From Cohnella lupini (GTDB lineage Bacteria; Bacillota; Bacilli; Paenibacillales; Paenibacillaceae), in the NCBI RefSeq assembly GCF_003386205.1, contig NZ_QRDY01000004.1:124001-188000 (forward strand): a stretch of DNA of 64,000 nt. Direction: 5' to 3'. The notes below the pieces were generated by a model. That model was not told where the DNA came from, searched no databases, and saw only the letters and a program-made list of their open reading frames with translations. Positions 42,313 through 52,063 of the stretch are shown piece by piece; the first letter of the stretch is position 1; the number at the start of each line of letters is the position of its first letter. Position numbers and translations under genes: made by a program.

Positions 42313-43809
42313 CTAGTTTCGGAAAGCGTACAAAGAATGGTTCAGACCCGCGGTTTGCGAGTAGGCTTGTTGGTATATCCGGAAAAGTTGCTCGTATTGA
42401 CCGCTGACCGCTTCGTTAGGATGATAGACCCGATCGTGCTTCACGAATACCTTTCCGCATGCTTCCAATGTAGGGAACCATCCGCTGCCGACGGCGGCTA
42501 ACATGGCAGCTCCGAGGCCCGGTCCCTGTTCGTTCGTAAGCGCTACGACGTTTGCCCGGAAAATATCCGCCTGCATCTGCAGCCACAGCGGATTCTTGGC
42601 ACCGCCCCCGATAGATATGATCGTGTCGATCGTCTTGCCCGCGTTGCGGAAAATATCGATGGACTCGTTCAGGGAGAAAGTGATGCCTTCCATAACCGCC
42701 CGGGCAAAATGAGCCCGAGTATGGCTGCCGTCTATTCCGATGAAGCTGCCGCGGATTTTCGCGTCCGCATGGGGAGTCCGTTCCCCAACGATGTACGGCG
42801 TGAACAACAGCCCGTTAGATCCCGCGGGAATGTCGCCGACGCCGTCCAGCACAGCATCGAACGTTTCGCCTTTCGCGAACGCATTGCGGAACCAACTGAG
42901 GGAATAGCCCGCCGCCAGAGTGACTCCCATCGCGTAAAACGCGTTTTCTTGGCCGTGGTTGAAGAAGTGAACTTTCCCCGCGTAATCCGCGGAGGCATCC
43001 TCTTCGTAAGTAAGAATGACGCCCGAAGTTCCGATGCTGCATAAGGTTAATCCCGGAGTTAATATGCCTGCTCCAATTGCTCCGCATGCATTGTCCGCGC
43101 CTCCCGCGAATATTCGCGTCGACGTCGATAAGCCGGTCGCTTGAGAGACTTCGGGCGTAAGCGTACCTACGTATGCTCCCGCTTCCACTAACGGAGGACA
43201 GTAAGATTGCGGAATCTCGAACGCGGCTATAACTTCTTGGCTCCAGCTTCTGCCTGCTATATCCAACATCAACGTCCCTGCTGCATCGGACAGATCCATG
43301 TGCTTAGTTCCCGTCAGGCGAAGACGCACGTAGTCTTTCGGCAACAGAAAATGAGTTGCCTGAGCGAAAATATCCGGCTCGTTCTGCTTAACCCATAGAA
43401 TCTTCGGCAAGGTAAAGCCTTCAAGTGCGGGGTTACGGGTAACAGAGAGAAGCTTGTCTCCCAAAGTATGCGAGATTTCCCGGCACTGCTCCGTCGTGCG
43501 CGTATCGTTCCACAATATCGCTCTTCGCACGGGTCGATCGGCATCGTTCAGGAGAACGAGTCCGTGCATTTGCCCGGAGAAGCTCAGCCCTTCGATATCT
43601 TCGCCTGTTATGCCGTTAAGATCGATAAGCTCTTTTAGCGCGCCTATCGTTCCCGTTACCCAATCCTCCGGATCCTGCTCGCTCCAGCCGGCCTTCTCGT
43701 GATATAACGGATATTCGCGCGTAGCCTCGGCTTTCAACGTACCGTCTTGAGCGATCAGAAGAGTCTTGACCGCGCTCGTGCCCAAATCAACGCCGATGAC
43801 GTATTTCAT
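42313..43809 (-). CDS. xylB: Xylulokinase
   Basis: This 498-residue FGGY-family kinase phosphorylates D-xylulose to xylulose-5-phosphate. N-terminal phosphate motif YVIGVDLGTSAVKTLL, the substrate block LSFSGQMHGLVLL, the ADP-site segment IGTSGVILTYEEDA and the C-terminal GGGAKNPLWLQMQAD are all present. It lies 98 bp after xylA, separated by a stem-loop with a short T-run that could reduce or uncouple its transcription. Confidence 0.96.
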   Translation of the reverse strand: MKYVIGVDLGTSAVKTLLIAQDGTLKAEATREYPLYHEKAGWSEQDPEDWVTGTIGALKELIDLNGITGEDIEGLSFSGQMHGLVLLNDADRPVRRAILWNDTRTTEQCREISHTLGDKLLSVTRNPALEGFTLPKILWVKQNEPDIFAQATHFLLPKDYVRLRLTGTKHMDLSDAAGTLMLDIAGRSWSQEVIAAFEIPQSYCPPLVEAGAYVGTLTPEVSQATGLSTSTRIFAGGADNACGAIGAGILTPGLTLCSIGTSGVILTYEEDASADYAGKVHFFNHGQENAFYAMGVTLAAGYSLSWFRNAFAKGETFDAVLDGVGDIPAGSNGLLFTPYIVGERTPHADAKIRGSFIGIDGSHTRAHFARAVMEGITFSLNESIDIFRNAGKTIDTIISIGGGAKNPLWLQMQADIFRANVVALTNEQGPGLGAAMLAAVGSGWFPTLEACGKVFVKHDRVYHPNEAVSGQYEQLFRIYQQAYSQTAGLNHSLYAFRN

Positions 43810-43834
43810 CGCAAACTTCCTCCTCGGTATATGA

Positions 43835-43868
43835 AAATCCGTCCCGCCGGTTCCTTCCGGGGGACGGA
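43835..43868 (-). terminator. Intercistronic stem-loop between xylA and xylB
   Basis: CCGTCCC-CCGG pairs with CCGG-CGGGACGG around a short loop on the minus strand, followed by ATTTTC. It may be a partial terminator or a 3' stabiliser of xylA mRNA. Confidence 0.7.
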
Positions 43869-43907
43869 ATGGCTGTGCCGATCGGCTGCCTTGTTCGAAA
43901 TTTTAGC

Positions 43908-45224
43908 TTATACGCTGAAGATGACGTCATTCAACGTCGCTTTGATTTGCTCCAAACGCGCCGACTCGTTGCGAATCGGTTTAGCTTGCAGTACGTAAGC
44001 TTCCAAAGATTTCAACGTCGCTTTACCGGATACGATCTCCGCGCCGATGCCCTCGTTGAAGCTGCGGTAACGGTTGCTTACGATATCGTCGAGCACGCGG
44101 TCTTCGATCAGCTTCGCCGCCGCTTTCAATCCGCGAGCGTACGTGTCCATACCTGCGATATGGGCGAAGAAGAGATCCTCGTCCTCGAACGACGAGCGGC
44201 GTACTTTCGCGTCGAAATTCACTCCGCCGCGGCCGATTCCGCCTTCGTTCTTGAGAATCTCGAACATGGCCAGCGTCGTGGACACGAGGTCGGTCGGGAA
44301 CTCGTCCGTATCCCATCCGAGAAGCATGTCGCCTTGGTTCGCGTCGATAGAGCCCAACATGCCGTTAATGCGCGCAACGCGCAGTTCATGCTCGAACGTA
44401 TGGCCCGCCAGCGTCGCATGGTTGGCTTCGATATTAAGCTTGAAATGGTCTTTCAAGCCGTAAGTTTGCAGGAACGAAATCGCCGTAGCGGAATCGAAAT
44501 CGTATTGATGCTTGGAAGGCTCCATCGGCTTAGGCTCGATTAGGAATTGGGCATCGAAGCCGATTTCCTTCGCGTAATCGACCGCCATGTGAAGGAAACG
44601 GCCCAGGTTGTCCAACTCTAGCTTCAGATCCGTGTTCAATAGGGATTCATAGCCTTCGCGGCCGCCCCAGAATACATAATTCTCGGCGCCGAGCTCTTTG
44701 CCGACCTCGAGACCTTTCTTCAACGTAGCCGCGGCATACGCGAACACTTCCGCGTTGCTGGTCGTGCTTGCTCCGTGAACGTAACGAGGATTAGTGAACA
44801 GGTTCACCGTGTTCCACAGCAGCTTCTTGCCCGTAGACTTCTGATAGTCCTTAAGCATGGCAACAATAACATCAAGGTTCTTGTTCGTTTCGGTAAGAGT
44901 TGCGCCTTCCGGAGCGATATCCGCATCGTGGAACGCGTAGAACGGTACGTTCAGTTTCTCGAGCAGCTCGAAGTTCGCTTCTACGCGAGCTTTCGCTTTA
45001 TCGAGCGGGGACAAGGAGTCCCAAGCGCGCACGGCAGTGCCCGCTCCGAACGGATCGGCGCCGTTTGCGTTGAATGTATGCCAGTAAGCCACCGCGAAAC
45101 GCAGGTGCTCTTCCATCGTCTTGCCGAATACGATTTCTTGCGGATTATAATGTTTGAATGCGAACGGGTTTTTCGATGAACGGCCTTCATACTGAATCTT
45201 AGGTACATTAGTGAAATTGCTCAT
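43908..45224 (-). CDS. xylA: Xylose isomerase
   Basis: This 438-residue class II xylose isomerase converts D-xylose to D-xylulose. Active-site motifs are [13 protein letters not shown] (catalytic His/Asp), [34 protein letters not shown] (metal Glu) and [18 protein letters not shown]. The start is ATG 45224 with a GGGAGG site; 27 in-frame codons upstream cover the cre site and leader. It is first in the xylAB operon, divergent from xylR, under xylO and cre. Confidence 0.97.
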   Translation of the reverse strand: MSNFTNVPKIQYEGRSSKNPFAFKHYNPQEIVFGKTMEEHLRFAVAYWHTFNANGADPFGAGTAVRAWDSLSPLDKAKARVEANFELLEKLNVPFYAFHDADIAPEGATLTETNKNLDVIVAMLKDYQKSTGKKLLWNTVNLFTNPRYVHGASTTSNAEVFAYAAATLKKGLEVGKELGAENYVFWGGREGYESLLNTDLKLELDNLGRFLHMAVDYAKEIGFDAQFLIEPKPMEPSKHQYDFDSATAISFLQTYGLKDHFKLNIEANHATLAGHTFEHELRVARINGMLGSIDANQGDMLLGWDTDEFPTDLVSTTLAMFEILKNEGGIGRGGVNFDAKVRRSSFEDEDLFFAHIAGMDTYARGLKAAAKLIEDRVLDDIVSNRYRSFNEGIGAEIVSGKATLKSLEAYVLQAKPIRNESARLEQIKATLNDVIFSV

Positions 45225-45239
45225 TGATTGTTGCCTCCC

Positions 45240-45253
45240 TGTAAGCGATATCA
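45240..45253 (-). promoter_or_regulatory. cre site in xylA leader
   Basis: TGTAAGCGATATCA matches the cre consensus TGNAANCGNTTNCA at 13 of 14 positions. It lies just upstream of the xylA ribosome-binding site, suggesting CcpA road-block repression on glucose. Confidence 0.7.
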
Positions 45254-45286
45254 TTTTCTTGACTGAGATCAGCATATCATGCCCGG

Positions 45287-45315
45287 ACTTAGTTTGTCTA
45301 TCCAATAAACTAAGT
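45287..45315. promoter_or_regulatory. XylR operator (xylO)
   Basis: ACTTAGTTTGTCTA and CCAATAAACTAAGT form a 29-bp inverted repeat around one base. They have the TTAGTTTGT...ACTAA core of Firmicute xylO. It lies between divergent xylA and xylR and overlaps the xylA promoter region. Confidence 0.9.
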
Positions 45316-45377
45316 TTATAAAACCTTAATGTGGTATGATTATCGTAACTTTAACAATAAGGAGTCGCTTTACCGAT

Positions 45378-46538
45378 ATGACGACACCTACGGGCGATCA
45401 AGCATTAATCAAGAGAATCAATACGGCCATCGTATTGGAGTATATTTTGCGGGGAGCTCCTCTGTCGCGCGCGCAAATCTCCGAGCAATCCGGACTGAAT
45501 AAAGCAACGGTATCGAGTCTCGTGCAGGATTTGATCGACGGTTCGCTCGTACGGGAAACGGGAACCGGTCAATCCAGCGGGGGACGAAAGCCCGTCATGC
45601 TTGAATTTATCGCAACGTCGGGCTATGCCGTCGGCATAGATCTCGGCGTTAATTATATACGGGGGGTATTGGCTGACTTAAGGGGCAATATCATCGCGGA
45701 GCGCACCTCCTCCCTCCGTCATCCCGACCCGGGGGCAGCTGCGGAACAACTGTGCGAATGCATTGATTCGCTGATGGCCGAAGCTCCCGCCAGCCCTTAC
45801 GGCATCGTCGGCATCGGAGTCGGAGTGCCGGGTCTCGTAGACGACCTTGGCTCCATCTTGTTCGCTCCGAATCTGAAGTGGCGCGACGTTCCACTCCAAC
45901 AGATTTTGACGGAGCGTTTTTCCCTGCCGGTTACGATCGACAACGAAGCGAATATGGGCGCGCTCGGCGAGCAAAAGTACGGAGCCGGCCGAAGCATCAG
46001 CAACTTGATCTACGTCAGCGTAGGAATCGGGATCGGTACGGGTTTGATCCTTCATAAGTCGCTCTATAAAGGAGCCTCTGGTTTCTCTGGAGAAATGGGG
46101 CATCTGTCCGTCGAAGCGCACGGCCGAAGCTGCGCGTGCGGCAATCGCGGCTGTTGGGAGCTGTACGCTTCCGAGCAGGCTTTGTTGGAGCAGTCCGCGG
46201 AGCTCGGATTCGAAGACTTGGAAAGTCTGCTTGTGGCTGCGGGGGAAGGTCGGCAAGACGTGCTGGAGCTATTCTCCGGGATCGGCGAATACCTCGGAAT
46301 CGGAATTGCCAATATCGTAAACGTCTTTAACCCCGACGCCGTCATTATCGGCAATCGTATGAGCCAGGCTCGTCCTTGGCTAGAAGGCGTGCTTCGCCAG
46401 ACCGTAACCCAACGGGCGCTCGGTTTCCACCTCCGCAAGGTTCAGCTCCTATTCGCCGAGCTCGGCGAGCGCTCTTCCATGATGGGCGCCGCCGAGATGG
46501 CGATCGCCGGCTTCTTCTCGAGGGTGAAGGCTACGTAG
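45378..46538 (+). CDS. xylR: XylR, ROK-family xylose repressor
   Basis: This 386-residue regulator has an N-terminal winged helix (APLSRAQISEQSGLNKATVSS). The ROK sugar-binding fold starts GYAVGIDLGVNYIRGVLADL. The structural zinc motif is CACGNRGCWELYASE, preceded by GEMGHLSV. It represses xylAB by binding xylO until xylose binds. ATG 45378 is used with an AAGGAG site 13 nt upstream, a somewhat long spacer; translation could be modest. It is followed by array 3. Confidence 0.95.
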   Translation: MTTPTGDQALIKRINTAIVLEYILRGAPLSRAQISEQSGLNKATVSSLVQDLIDGSLVRETGTGQSSGGRKPVMLEFIATSGYAVGIDLGVNYIRGVLADLRGNIIAERTSSLRHPDPGAAAEQLCECIDSLMAEAPASPYGIVGIGVGVPGLVDDLGSILFAPNLKWRDVPLQQILTERFSLPVTIDNEANMGALGEQKYGAGRSISNLIYVSVGIGIGTGLILHKSLYKGASGFSGEMGHLSVEAHGRSCACGNRGCWELYASEQALLEQSAELGFEDLESLLVAAGEGRQDVLELFSGIGEYLGIGIANIVNVFNPDAVIIGNRMSQARPWLEGVLRQTVTQRALGFHLRKVQLLFAELGERSSMMGAAEMAIAGFFSRVKAT

Positions 46539-46569
46539 GGCGTGCGGGCGGCTTCCGCGCAGAGATCCT

Positions 46570-47110
46570 TTCGGCGGAATAACCGTTCCTCGCGCGGCTA
46601 TTTGGTCGGTTCGAGGCTCTTTCGGCGGATTAGCCGTTTCTCGCGCGGCTATTTGGTCGGTACGAGCCTCTTTCGGCGGAATAACCGTTCCTCGCGCGGC
46701 TATTTAGTCGGTTCGAGGCTCTTTCGGCGGATTAGCCGTTTCTCGCGCGGCTATTTGGTCGGTACGAGCCTCTTTCGGCGGAATAACCGTTCCTCGCGCG
46801 GCTATTTAGTCGGTTCGAGGCTCTTTCGGCGGATTAGCCGTTTCTCGCGCGGCTATTTGGTCGGTACGAGCCTCTTTCGGCGGAATAACCGTTCCTCGCG
46901 CGGCTATTTAGTCGGTTGGAGGCTCTTTCGGCGGAATAGCCGTTTCAGGCACGGCTATTTAGTCGGTTCGAGGCTCTTTCGGCGGATTAGCCGTTTCAGG
47001 CACGGCTATTTAGTCGGTTCGAGGCTCTTTCGGCGGATTAGCCGTTTCAGGCACGGCTATTTAGTCGGTTCGAGGCTCTTTCGGCGGAATAGACGTTTCC
47101 GACGCGGTTA
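46570..47110. repeat. Tandem array 3: 11 units of 51 bp, 102-bp superperiod
   Basis: Cores start at 46579 and recur every 51 bp to 47089. Type A (ATAACCGTTCCTCGCGCGG) and type B (TTAGCCGTTTCTCGCGCGG) alternate through the first seven units, giving a 102-bp higher-order repeat. The last four units share a CAGGCACGG centre. Each unit has AATARCCG / CGGCTATT inverted arms. Sequence class is shared with arrays 1 and 2. Open frames through it are by-products of the 51-bp period. Confidence 0.95.
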
Positions 47111-47264
47111 ATTGGTTAGTTGTTAATGGTATTAGAGATCCCTTCCCGCGATCGGTGCAACATCCTTTATCTCGTTTGTATTTTATGGTATAAATTCATA
47201 TATGGTTATATACGGATTTAATGATTCCATATCATAAAATGTTTAAGGAAAAGAGGTCGGGAAG

Positions 47265-47585
47265 ATGAACGATAAGCTGGCGGAAATGGCGGAGTTGTTG
47301 AAGTTGCTAGGCGATAAGACCAGATTGGCGATACTGGGGTTGCTGCAGGAACGGGATTTGTGCGTCGGAGATATCGTGGAGTTGCTTGGCACGAGCCAGC
47401 CTAACGCCAGCCAGCATCTTCGCCGGTTGAAGAGCGCGGGTCTGGTAAGAGAGGACAAACGCGGACAATGGGTGTTCTATTCCTTGAATTTGGACGACTT
47501 TCCCGATCTCCGCATCTTCTTATCCCAGTTGCCCGGCCGCAAGGAACGCCTTCTTTCTCTTTCCGGACTTCCGGGACGGAATTAA
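47265..47585 (+). CDS. ArsR/SmtB-family regulator
   Basis: This 106-residue winged-helix repressor has the helix-turn-helix in DIVELLGTSQPNASQHLRRL and the wing in REDKRGQWVFYSL. The alpha3 segment reads ERDLCVGDIV, with a single Cys where ArsR proper has CVC, so classic arsenite sensing is doubtful; a CadC/other or non-metal sensor is possible. No transporter or efflux gene is adjacent, so its target is unknown. The region upstream is AT-rich with short palindromic segments. Confidence 0.9.
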   Translation: MNDKLAEMAELLKLLGDKTRLAILGLLQERDLCVGDIVELLGTSQPNASQHLRRLKSAGLVREDKRGQWVFYSLNLDDFPDLRIFLSQLPGRKERLLSLSGLPGRN

Positions 47586-47900
47586 TTTACCGCCGCAGAT
47601 TACTTCGCCGGAATAGCCTAAATGCTACATTGATCATCACAGAAGCTAGTCTCTATTAGATAAACGCAATCATAGTCTAACCATACTAGAGCATTCATGT
47701 CACCTTGGCATAGATTGCTCTTTTCTTTTGGAACCCCCCCCTTAACCTCGCGCCTCACTTCCCCACGTCAATCGTACCGCACGGCTCGCTCTACCTTTTC
47801 GCCGCATCCTCCTTCTGACCGTGCTCCCTGATTTCTGGTATCATATAGAGATCGATGCTACAGCAAGTAAATTCATTCACATAAAGGCAGGATCAAGGCC
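47586..47900. other. Intergenic region upstream of SNF2 gene
   Basis: No gene, terminator or repeat of note. A possible -10 TATCAT sits at about 47839-47844 behind TCTGAC. A C9 homopolymer lies at about 47735. Confidence 0.4.
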
Positions 47901-50900
47901 ATGAGCTTCCAACTGACCAAACGGGTGATCAAGCTGCTCTGCGGCCCTTTTGCTTATGAACGAGGAGAAACCTATTACAGGGCCGGCAATGTTACGATCA
48001 CGGATTACGATCAAGAGTCGTCCGTGTACCGCGCCACCGTCAAAGGAAACGTTAGCTATCGCGTCTTGATCGAAATCGATGTCAACGGAGACGTAGATGC
48101 CAAGTGCGTCTGCCCCGCGTCCGAATCGTCGCCGAAATATTGCAAGCACATCGCGGCTGCCTTGCTGAATATACACGATGTCCAGAACTCCGGCAAAACG
48201 CCGGTTCGCGCCTATCCCTCCCTGCTGGACGGGAATTCAGGCTTGTTAACCCCGCGTTCGTACGCAACTTTGCCCATTAGAGCCTCGACGGGGATATCGT
48301 CTCCAAGCGACGAAGGAATCACCAACGAAATGCTCGAATTATTCGTTGCCAAGCCCTCCCGGCCCGGCAGCGGACGAAGGCAATTATTCGATAACAGGGA
48401 GACTCTTGACGTGGAGCTCACGATCAGTCCTTTCCCTTATGGCTATCGGAAGTATATGTTCGGCGTCGAGCTTAAGGTCGGTTCCAAACGTTTGTACATC
48501 GTGCAGAAAATCAGGGAGTTTCTCGATCGCGTGAACCGCGGGGAAAGCTATGTTTTTTCCAAGCATTTTACTTACGACCCTAGACTTCACAGCTTCAGCC
48601 AGGACAACGACGCCGTCATTCGGCAACTCGTCGAGATCTATCGAAACGAGAAGCTGTATCGCGAAACGTCGAGCATTTACTCCGCTCACGCCAATCACCT
48701 GAGCGGGGATAGAATGCTGCTCGTACCACCCGCCTCCTGGAACGCCATCTATCCGTTGCTTGCCGATGCTCCGAATATTCAGCTTGATCATGATGGACAA
48801 AACTACGTGGGCATTCGCATCTCCGACGAATCGATCCCGTTAACGTTCGACTTCGATCGAGTTCTTCCGGAAGAAGGACAAGGCTATCGACTAGCCGTTC
48901 AAGGGTTAGATCGGATAACCGTCATGGAGCCGTACGGAATCATCCTTGCCGGAGGTAAGCTGCTCAAGCGGAAGACGGATCAGTGCAAACGCCTTTCCGA
49001 TCTCAAACAAATGTTCGAAGCTTCGAACCGCAACCAGGTCATCATAGCCCCGACGCAAATGGAACCGTTCATGGAACAGGTTATTCCGGGTCTCATGAAG
49101 TTAGGCAGCGTCCATATCGCCGAAGCCGTATCTCAACGAATCGAACGCCATCCGCTGAAAGCGAAGCTTTACTTGGACAGATTGAGGGATAGGTTGCTTG
49201 CGGGACTGGAGTTCCAATACGGCGATATCATTTTCAACCCTCTGGAAGGAACCAACAAGAGTCGCGGATCGGATCGCATACTCATGCGGGACGTAGATCA
49301 GGAAGCGCGAATACTCGAGTTGATGGAGCAAAGCGATTTCGCGAAAACCGAGAGCGGATACTTCATGGACGATGAAGAGGAACAATATGATTTTCTGTAC
49401 CACATCATTCCGCAGCTCGAGAAGCTGCTTCAGGTTTACGCCACTACCGCGGTAAAATCGAGATTGTTTGTTCCGAACGCTCCTCCGAAAGTACAAATCG
49501 ACGTGGACGAACGTACCGATTGGTTAGAAATCAAATTCGAATTCGAGGGTATACCCGAGAACGCCATTCGCCATATCTTAAAGTCGCTGGACGAGAAACG
49601 CAGATACTACAAGCTGCCCAACGGAGCCTTGTTGCCTCTGGAGAACACCGATTACGAAGAGATCAATCGCCTTATGAATGAAATCGGCGTTCCCAAAGAC
49701 GCGTTAACGGGGAGCGAATTCCGAGTCCCCATCGTTCGAGGGCTCCACGTCATGGATGCCGACAGGCACGGACAAGCGGTCAAGTTCGGCAAGTCTTTTC
49801 GCAAGCTGCTAGACAATATGAGGAACCCCGATAATCTGGACTTCTCCGTGCCGGACAGCCTCTCTTCCGTGCTGAGAGATTATCAGAAGTTCGGGTATCA
49901 GTGGCTTAAGACGCTTGCCCACTATCGTTTCGGAGGCATTCTTGCGGACGATATGGGATTGGGGAAAACGCTGCAAAGCATCGCCTACCTAGTCTCCGTG
50001 TTGCCGGAAATCAGAGCTCAAAAGGTGCCGGCCATCATCGTATGTCCCGCTTCCCTAATGTACAATTGGCGTAACGAATTGAAGAAATTCGCTCCCGAAG
50101 TCCGAGCGGTCATCGCAGACGGGAGCAAAAGCGAGCGAGAGCTCATCCTTAGCCGGCTTTCCGAAACGGATGTGCTCATAACGTCTTATCCGTTATTGCG
50201 CAGGGACGTCGAATCGTACGCGAATCCGTCGTTCCATACGCTTTTCCTGGATGAAGCGCAGGCATTCAAGAATCATGCTACCCAGACGGCTCACGCGGTC
50301 AAGAGCATACAAGCCCGTTACCGCTTCGCCCTTACCGGGACGCCGATCGAGAATGCCATCGAGGAACTGTGGTCGATCTACGATGCCGTCTTCCCGGAGC
50401 TGTTCCAGGACAGAAGATCGTTTAACGAATTGACGAGAGAGACCGTGGCCAAGCGTATCCGTCCTTTTCTCTTGCGCAGGCTGAAAAAGGACGTGCTGAA
50501 GGAATTGCCCGACAAAATCGAGTCCCTTCAAGCCTCCGAGTTGCTGCCAGAGCAAAAGAAGCTCTACTTGGCCTATCTCGCTCAGCTGCAGAAGGAAACC
50601 TTGAAGCATTTGAACGAGGACGGCTTCAATAAGCACCGGATTAAAATACTGGCGGGTTTGACCAGGCTGCGGCAGCTCTGCTGCCATCCCGCGCTGTTCG
50701 TGGAAGGTTACGAAGGAAGCTCCGCCAAATTCGAGCAGCTGTTGGAAATTATCGAGGAATGCCGCAGCGCCGGCAAACGGTTGCTCGTCTTCTCGCAGTT
50801 CACGGAGATGCTAGGCATCATAGGGCGCGAACTGGGTTATCAAGGTATTCCGTTTTTCTACTTGGACGGCAGTACGCCGTCATCCGAACGCGTCGAACTC

Positions 50901-51236
50901 TGCGACAAGTTCAACGATGGAGAGCGCGACTTGTTCCTGATCTCGCTCAAAGCCGGGGGTACCGGACTTAATCTAACCGGCGCCGATACCGTCATTTTGT
51001 ACGATCTTTGGTGGAACCCGGCCGTCGAGCAGCAAGCGGCCGACCGCGCCCATCGCATGGGCCAGAAGAACGTCGTGCAGGTGCTGCGGCTCATCACCCA
51101 AGGCACCGTGGAAGACAAGATGTACGCGCTCCAGCAGAGGAAAAAGAATCTGATCGACGAGGTCATCCAGCCCGGACAAGAAGCTCTCTCTACGATGACG
51201 GAACAGGAAGTCAGGGAAATTCTGATGCTTGGTTAA
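47901..51236 (+). CDS. SNF2-family helicase with SWIM zinc finger
   Basis: This 1111-residue DNA translocase (B. subtilis YwqA type) has an N-terminal SWIM zinc finger: CVCPASESSPKYCKHIAAALL holds the CxC...CxH ligands (residues about 71-91). A long SNF2-associated region follows (about 150-620). The helicase has Walker A ADDMGLGKTLQS, LDEAQAFKN (motif II), GTPIENAIEELWSI, and C-terminal SLKAGGTGLNLTGAD and QAADRAHRMGQ. Such proteins remodel transcription or repair complexes, as RapA does. It stands alone. The start ATG has a GGATCAAGG site, which is weak. Confidence 0.94.
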   Translation: MSFQLTKRVIKLLCGPFAYERGETYYRAGNVTITDYDQESSVYRATVKGNVSYRVLIEIDVNGDVDAKCVCPASESSPKYCKHIAAALLNIHDVQNSGKTPVRAYPSLLDGNSGLLTPRSYATLPIRASTGISSPSDEGITNEMLELFVAKPSRPGSGRRQLFDNRETLDVELTISPFPYGYRKYMFGVELKVGSKRLYIVQKIREFLDRVNRGESYVFSKHFTYDPRLHSFSQDNDAVIRQLVEIYRNEKLYRETSSIYSAHANHLSGDRMLLVPPASWNAIYPLLADAPNIQLDHDGQNYVGIRISDESIPLTFDFDRVLPEEGQGYRLAVQGLDRITVMEPYGIILAGGKLLKRKTDQCKRLSDLKQMFEASNRNQVIIAPTQMEPFMEQVIPGLMKLGSVHIAEAVSQRIERHPLKAKLYLDRLRDRLLAGLEFQYGDIIFNPLEGTNKSRGSDRILMRDVDQEARILELMEQSDFAKTESGYFMDDEEEQYDFLYHIIPQLEKLLQVYATTAVKSRLFVPNAPPKVQIDVDERTDWLEIKFEFEGIPENAIRHILKSLDEKRRYYKLPNGALLPLENTDYEEINRLMNEIGVPKDALTGSEFRVPIVRGLHVMDADRHGQAVKFGKSFRKLLDNMRNPDNLDFSVPDSLSSVLRDYQKFGYQWLKTLAHYRFGGILADDMGLGKTLQSIAYLVSVLPEIRAQKVPAIIVCPASLMYNWRNELKKFAPEVRAVIADGSKSERELILSRLSETDVLITSYPLLRRDVESYANPSFHTLFLDEAQAFKNHATQTAHAVKSIQARYRFALTGTPIENAIEELWSIYDAVFPELFQDRRSFNELTRETVAKRIRPFLLRRLKKDVLKELPDKIESLQASELLPEQKKLYLAYLAQLQKETLKHLNEDGFNKHRIKILAGLTRLRQLCCHPALFVEGYEGSSAKFEQLLEIIEECRSAGKRLLVFSQFTEMLGIIGRELGYQGIPFFYLDGSTPSSERVELCDKFNDGERDLFLISLKAGGTGLNLTGADTVILYDLWWNPAVEQQAADRAHRMGQKNVVQVLRLITQGTVEDKMYALQQRKKNLIDEVIQPGQEALSTMTEQEVREILMLG

Positions 51237-51339
51237 AGGCATGAGGCATAGACACCATCAATTCGCAAACAGCGCCAGTAATCATTCTGGCGTTTTTGTG
51301 CAGCTTGTTCAATATCTAGTAGTGGGCATTCGTGCGGAG

Positions 51340-51692
51340 TTGCGGAGTTAATTGTCCAAACCTGCGAATTCTACCCGCTGACGACGTTTCCCACCGAGTT
51401 AACCTTCCAAACCGTCTAATTCCCGCCGCCGACGACGTTTCCCACCGAGTTAACCTTCCAAACCGTCTAATTCCCGCCGCCGACGACGTTTCCCACCGAG
51501 TTAACCTTCCAAACCGTCTAATTCTCGCTGCCGACGACGTTTCACACCGAATTAACCTTCCAAACCGTCTAATTCCCGCTGCCGACGACGTTTCCCACCG
51601 AGTTAACCTTCCAAACCGTCTAATTCTCGCTGCCGACGACGTTTCCCACCGAGTTAACCTTCCAAACCGTCTAATTCCCGCTTTCGGCCAGT
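51340..51692. repeat. Tandem array 4: 7 units of 51 bp
   Basis: GTTAAYC starts recur at 51347, 51398, 51449, 51500, 51551, 51602 and 51653, exactly 51 bp apart. The unit is built of GTTAACCTTCCAAACCGTC, TAATTCCCGCYGCCGACGAC and GTTTCCCACCGA. It has no long inverted repeat and no sequence similarity to arrays 1-3, only the same period. It follows the SNF2 gene. Confidence 0.95.
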
Positions 51693-51910
51693 GCCTGGAG
51701 GCTGTTTTGTAGAGAGATGCTCGAATTTTTCGGGTAACTGGGGAGCCTGGAGGTCGTTTTGGAGGGCGATGCTCGAATTTTTCGAGTAAGTGGGGTGCTC
51801 ACGTGCCAAGTTACCGTCCATACCAGGTAAGTCCCCCCACAGCTGGCCATCCGTGCGAGTTACTCGTGAAACCCCGTCCAAACCGAGTAATTCCCTTCGG
51901 CGTCGGCAAT
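51693..51910. repeat. 52-bp direct duplication and decayed repeats
   Basis: GCCTGGAGG-starting units at 51693 and 51745 are 52 bp apart and contain CTCGAATTTTTCG-type inverted segments. Beyond them, 51797-51905 has CCGTCCA/AACCGAGTAATTCCC pieces that look like decayed copies of array 4. The remaining 51910-52063 is AT-rich, with no gene before the Lrp start. Confidence 0.75.
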
Positions 51911-52063
51911 CTCCCCCGTTATACTTGCGGTCATCTCCAGTCAAATAAATATACTAACATTGAAATCGCAGTTACTTCGAACTATATTATTACATATAGA
52001 AATTAAAAGTAACAAATTACTTTCCAATAGTAATTAATATGCATCTTTAAGGAGATTTCGACT

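Noticed and set aside
46542-47111. 189-codon plus-strand frame across array 3
   Set aside because: Same artefact of the 51-bp period; starts inside the xylR tail with no ribosome-binding site.
51332-51712. 126-codon frame across array 4
   Set aside because: Same artefact; no start signal or conserved domain.
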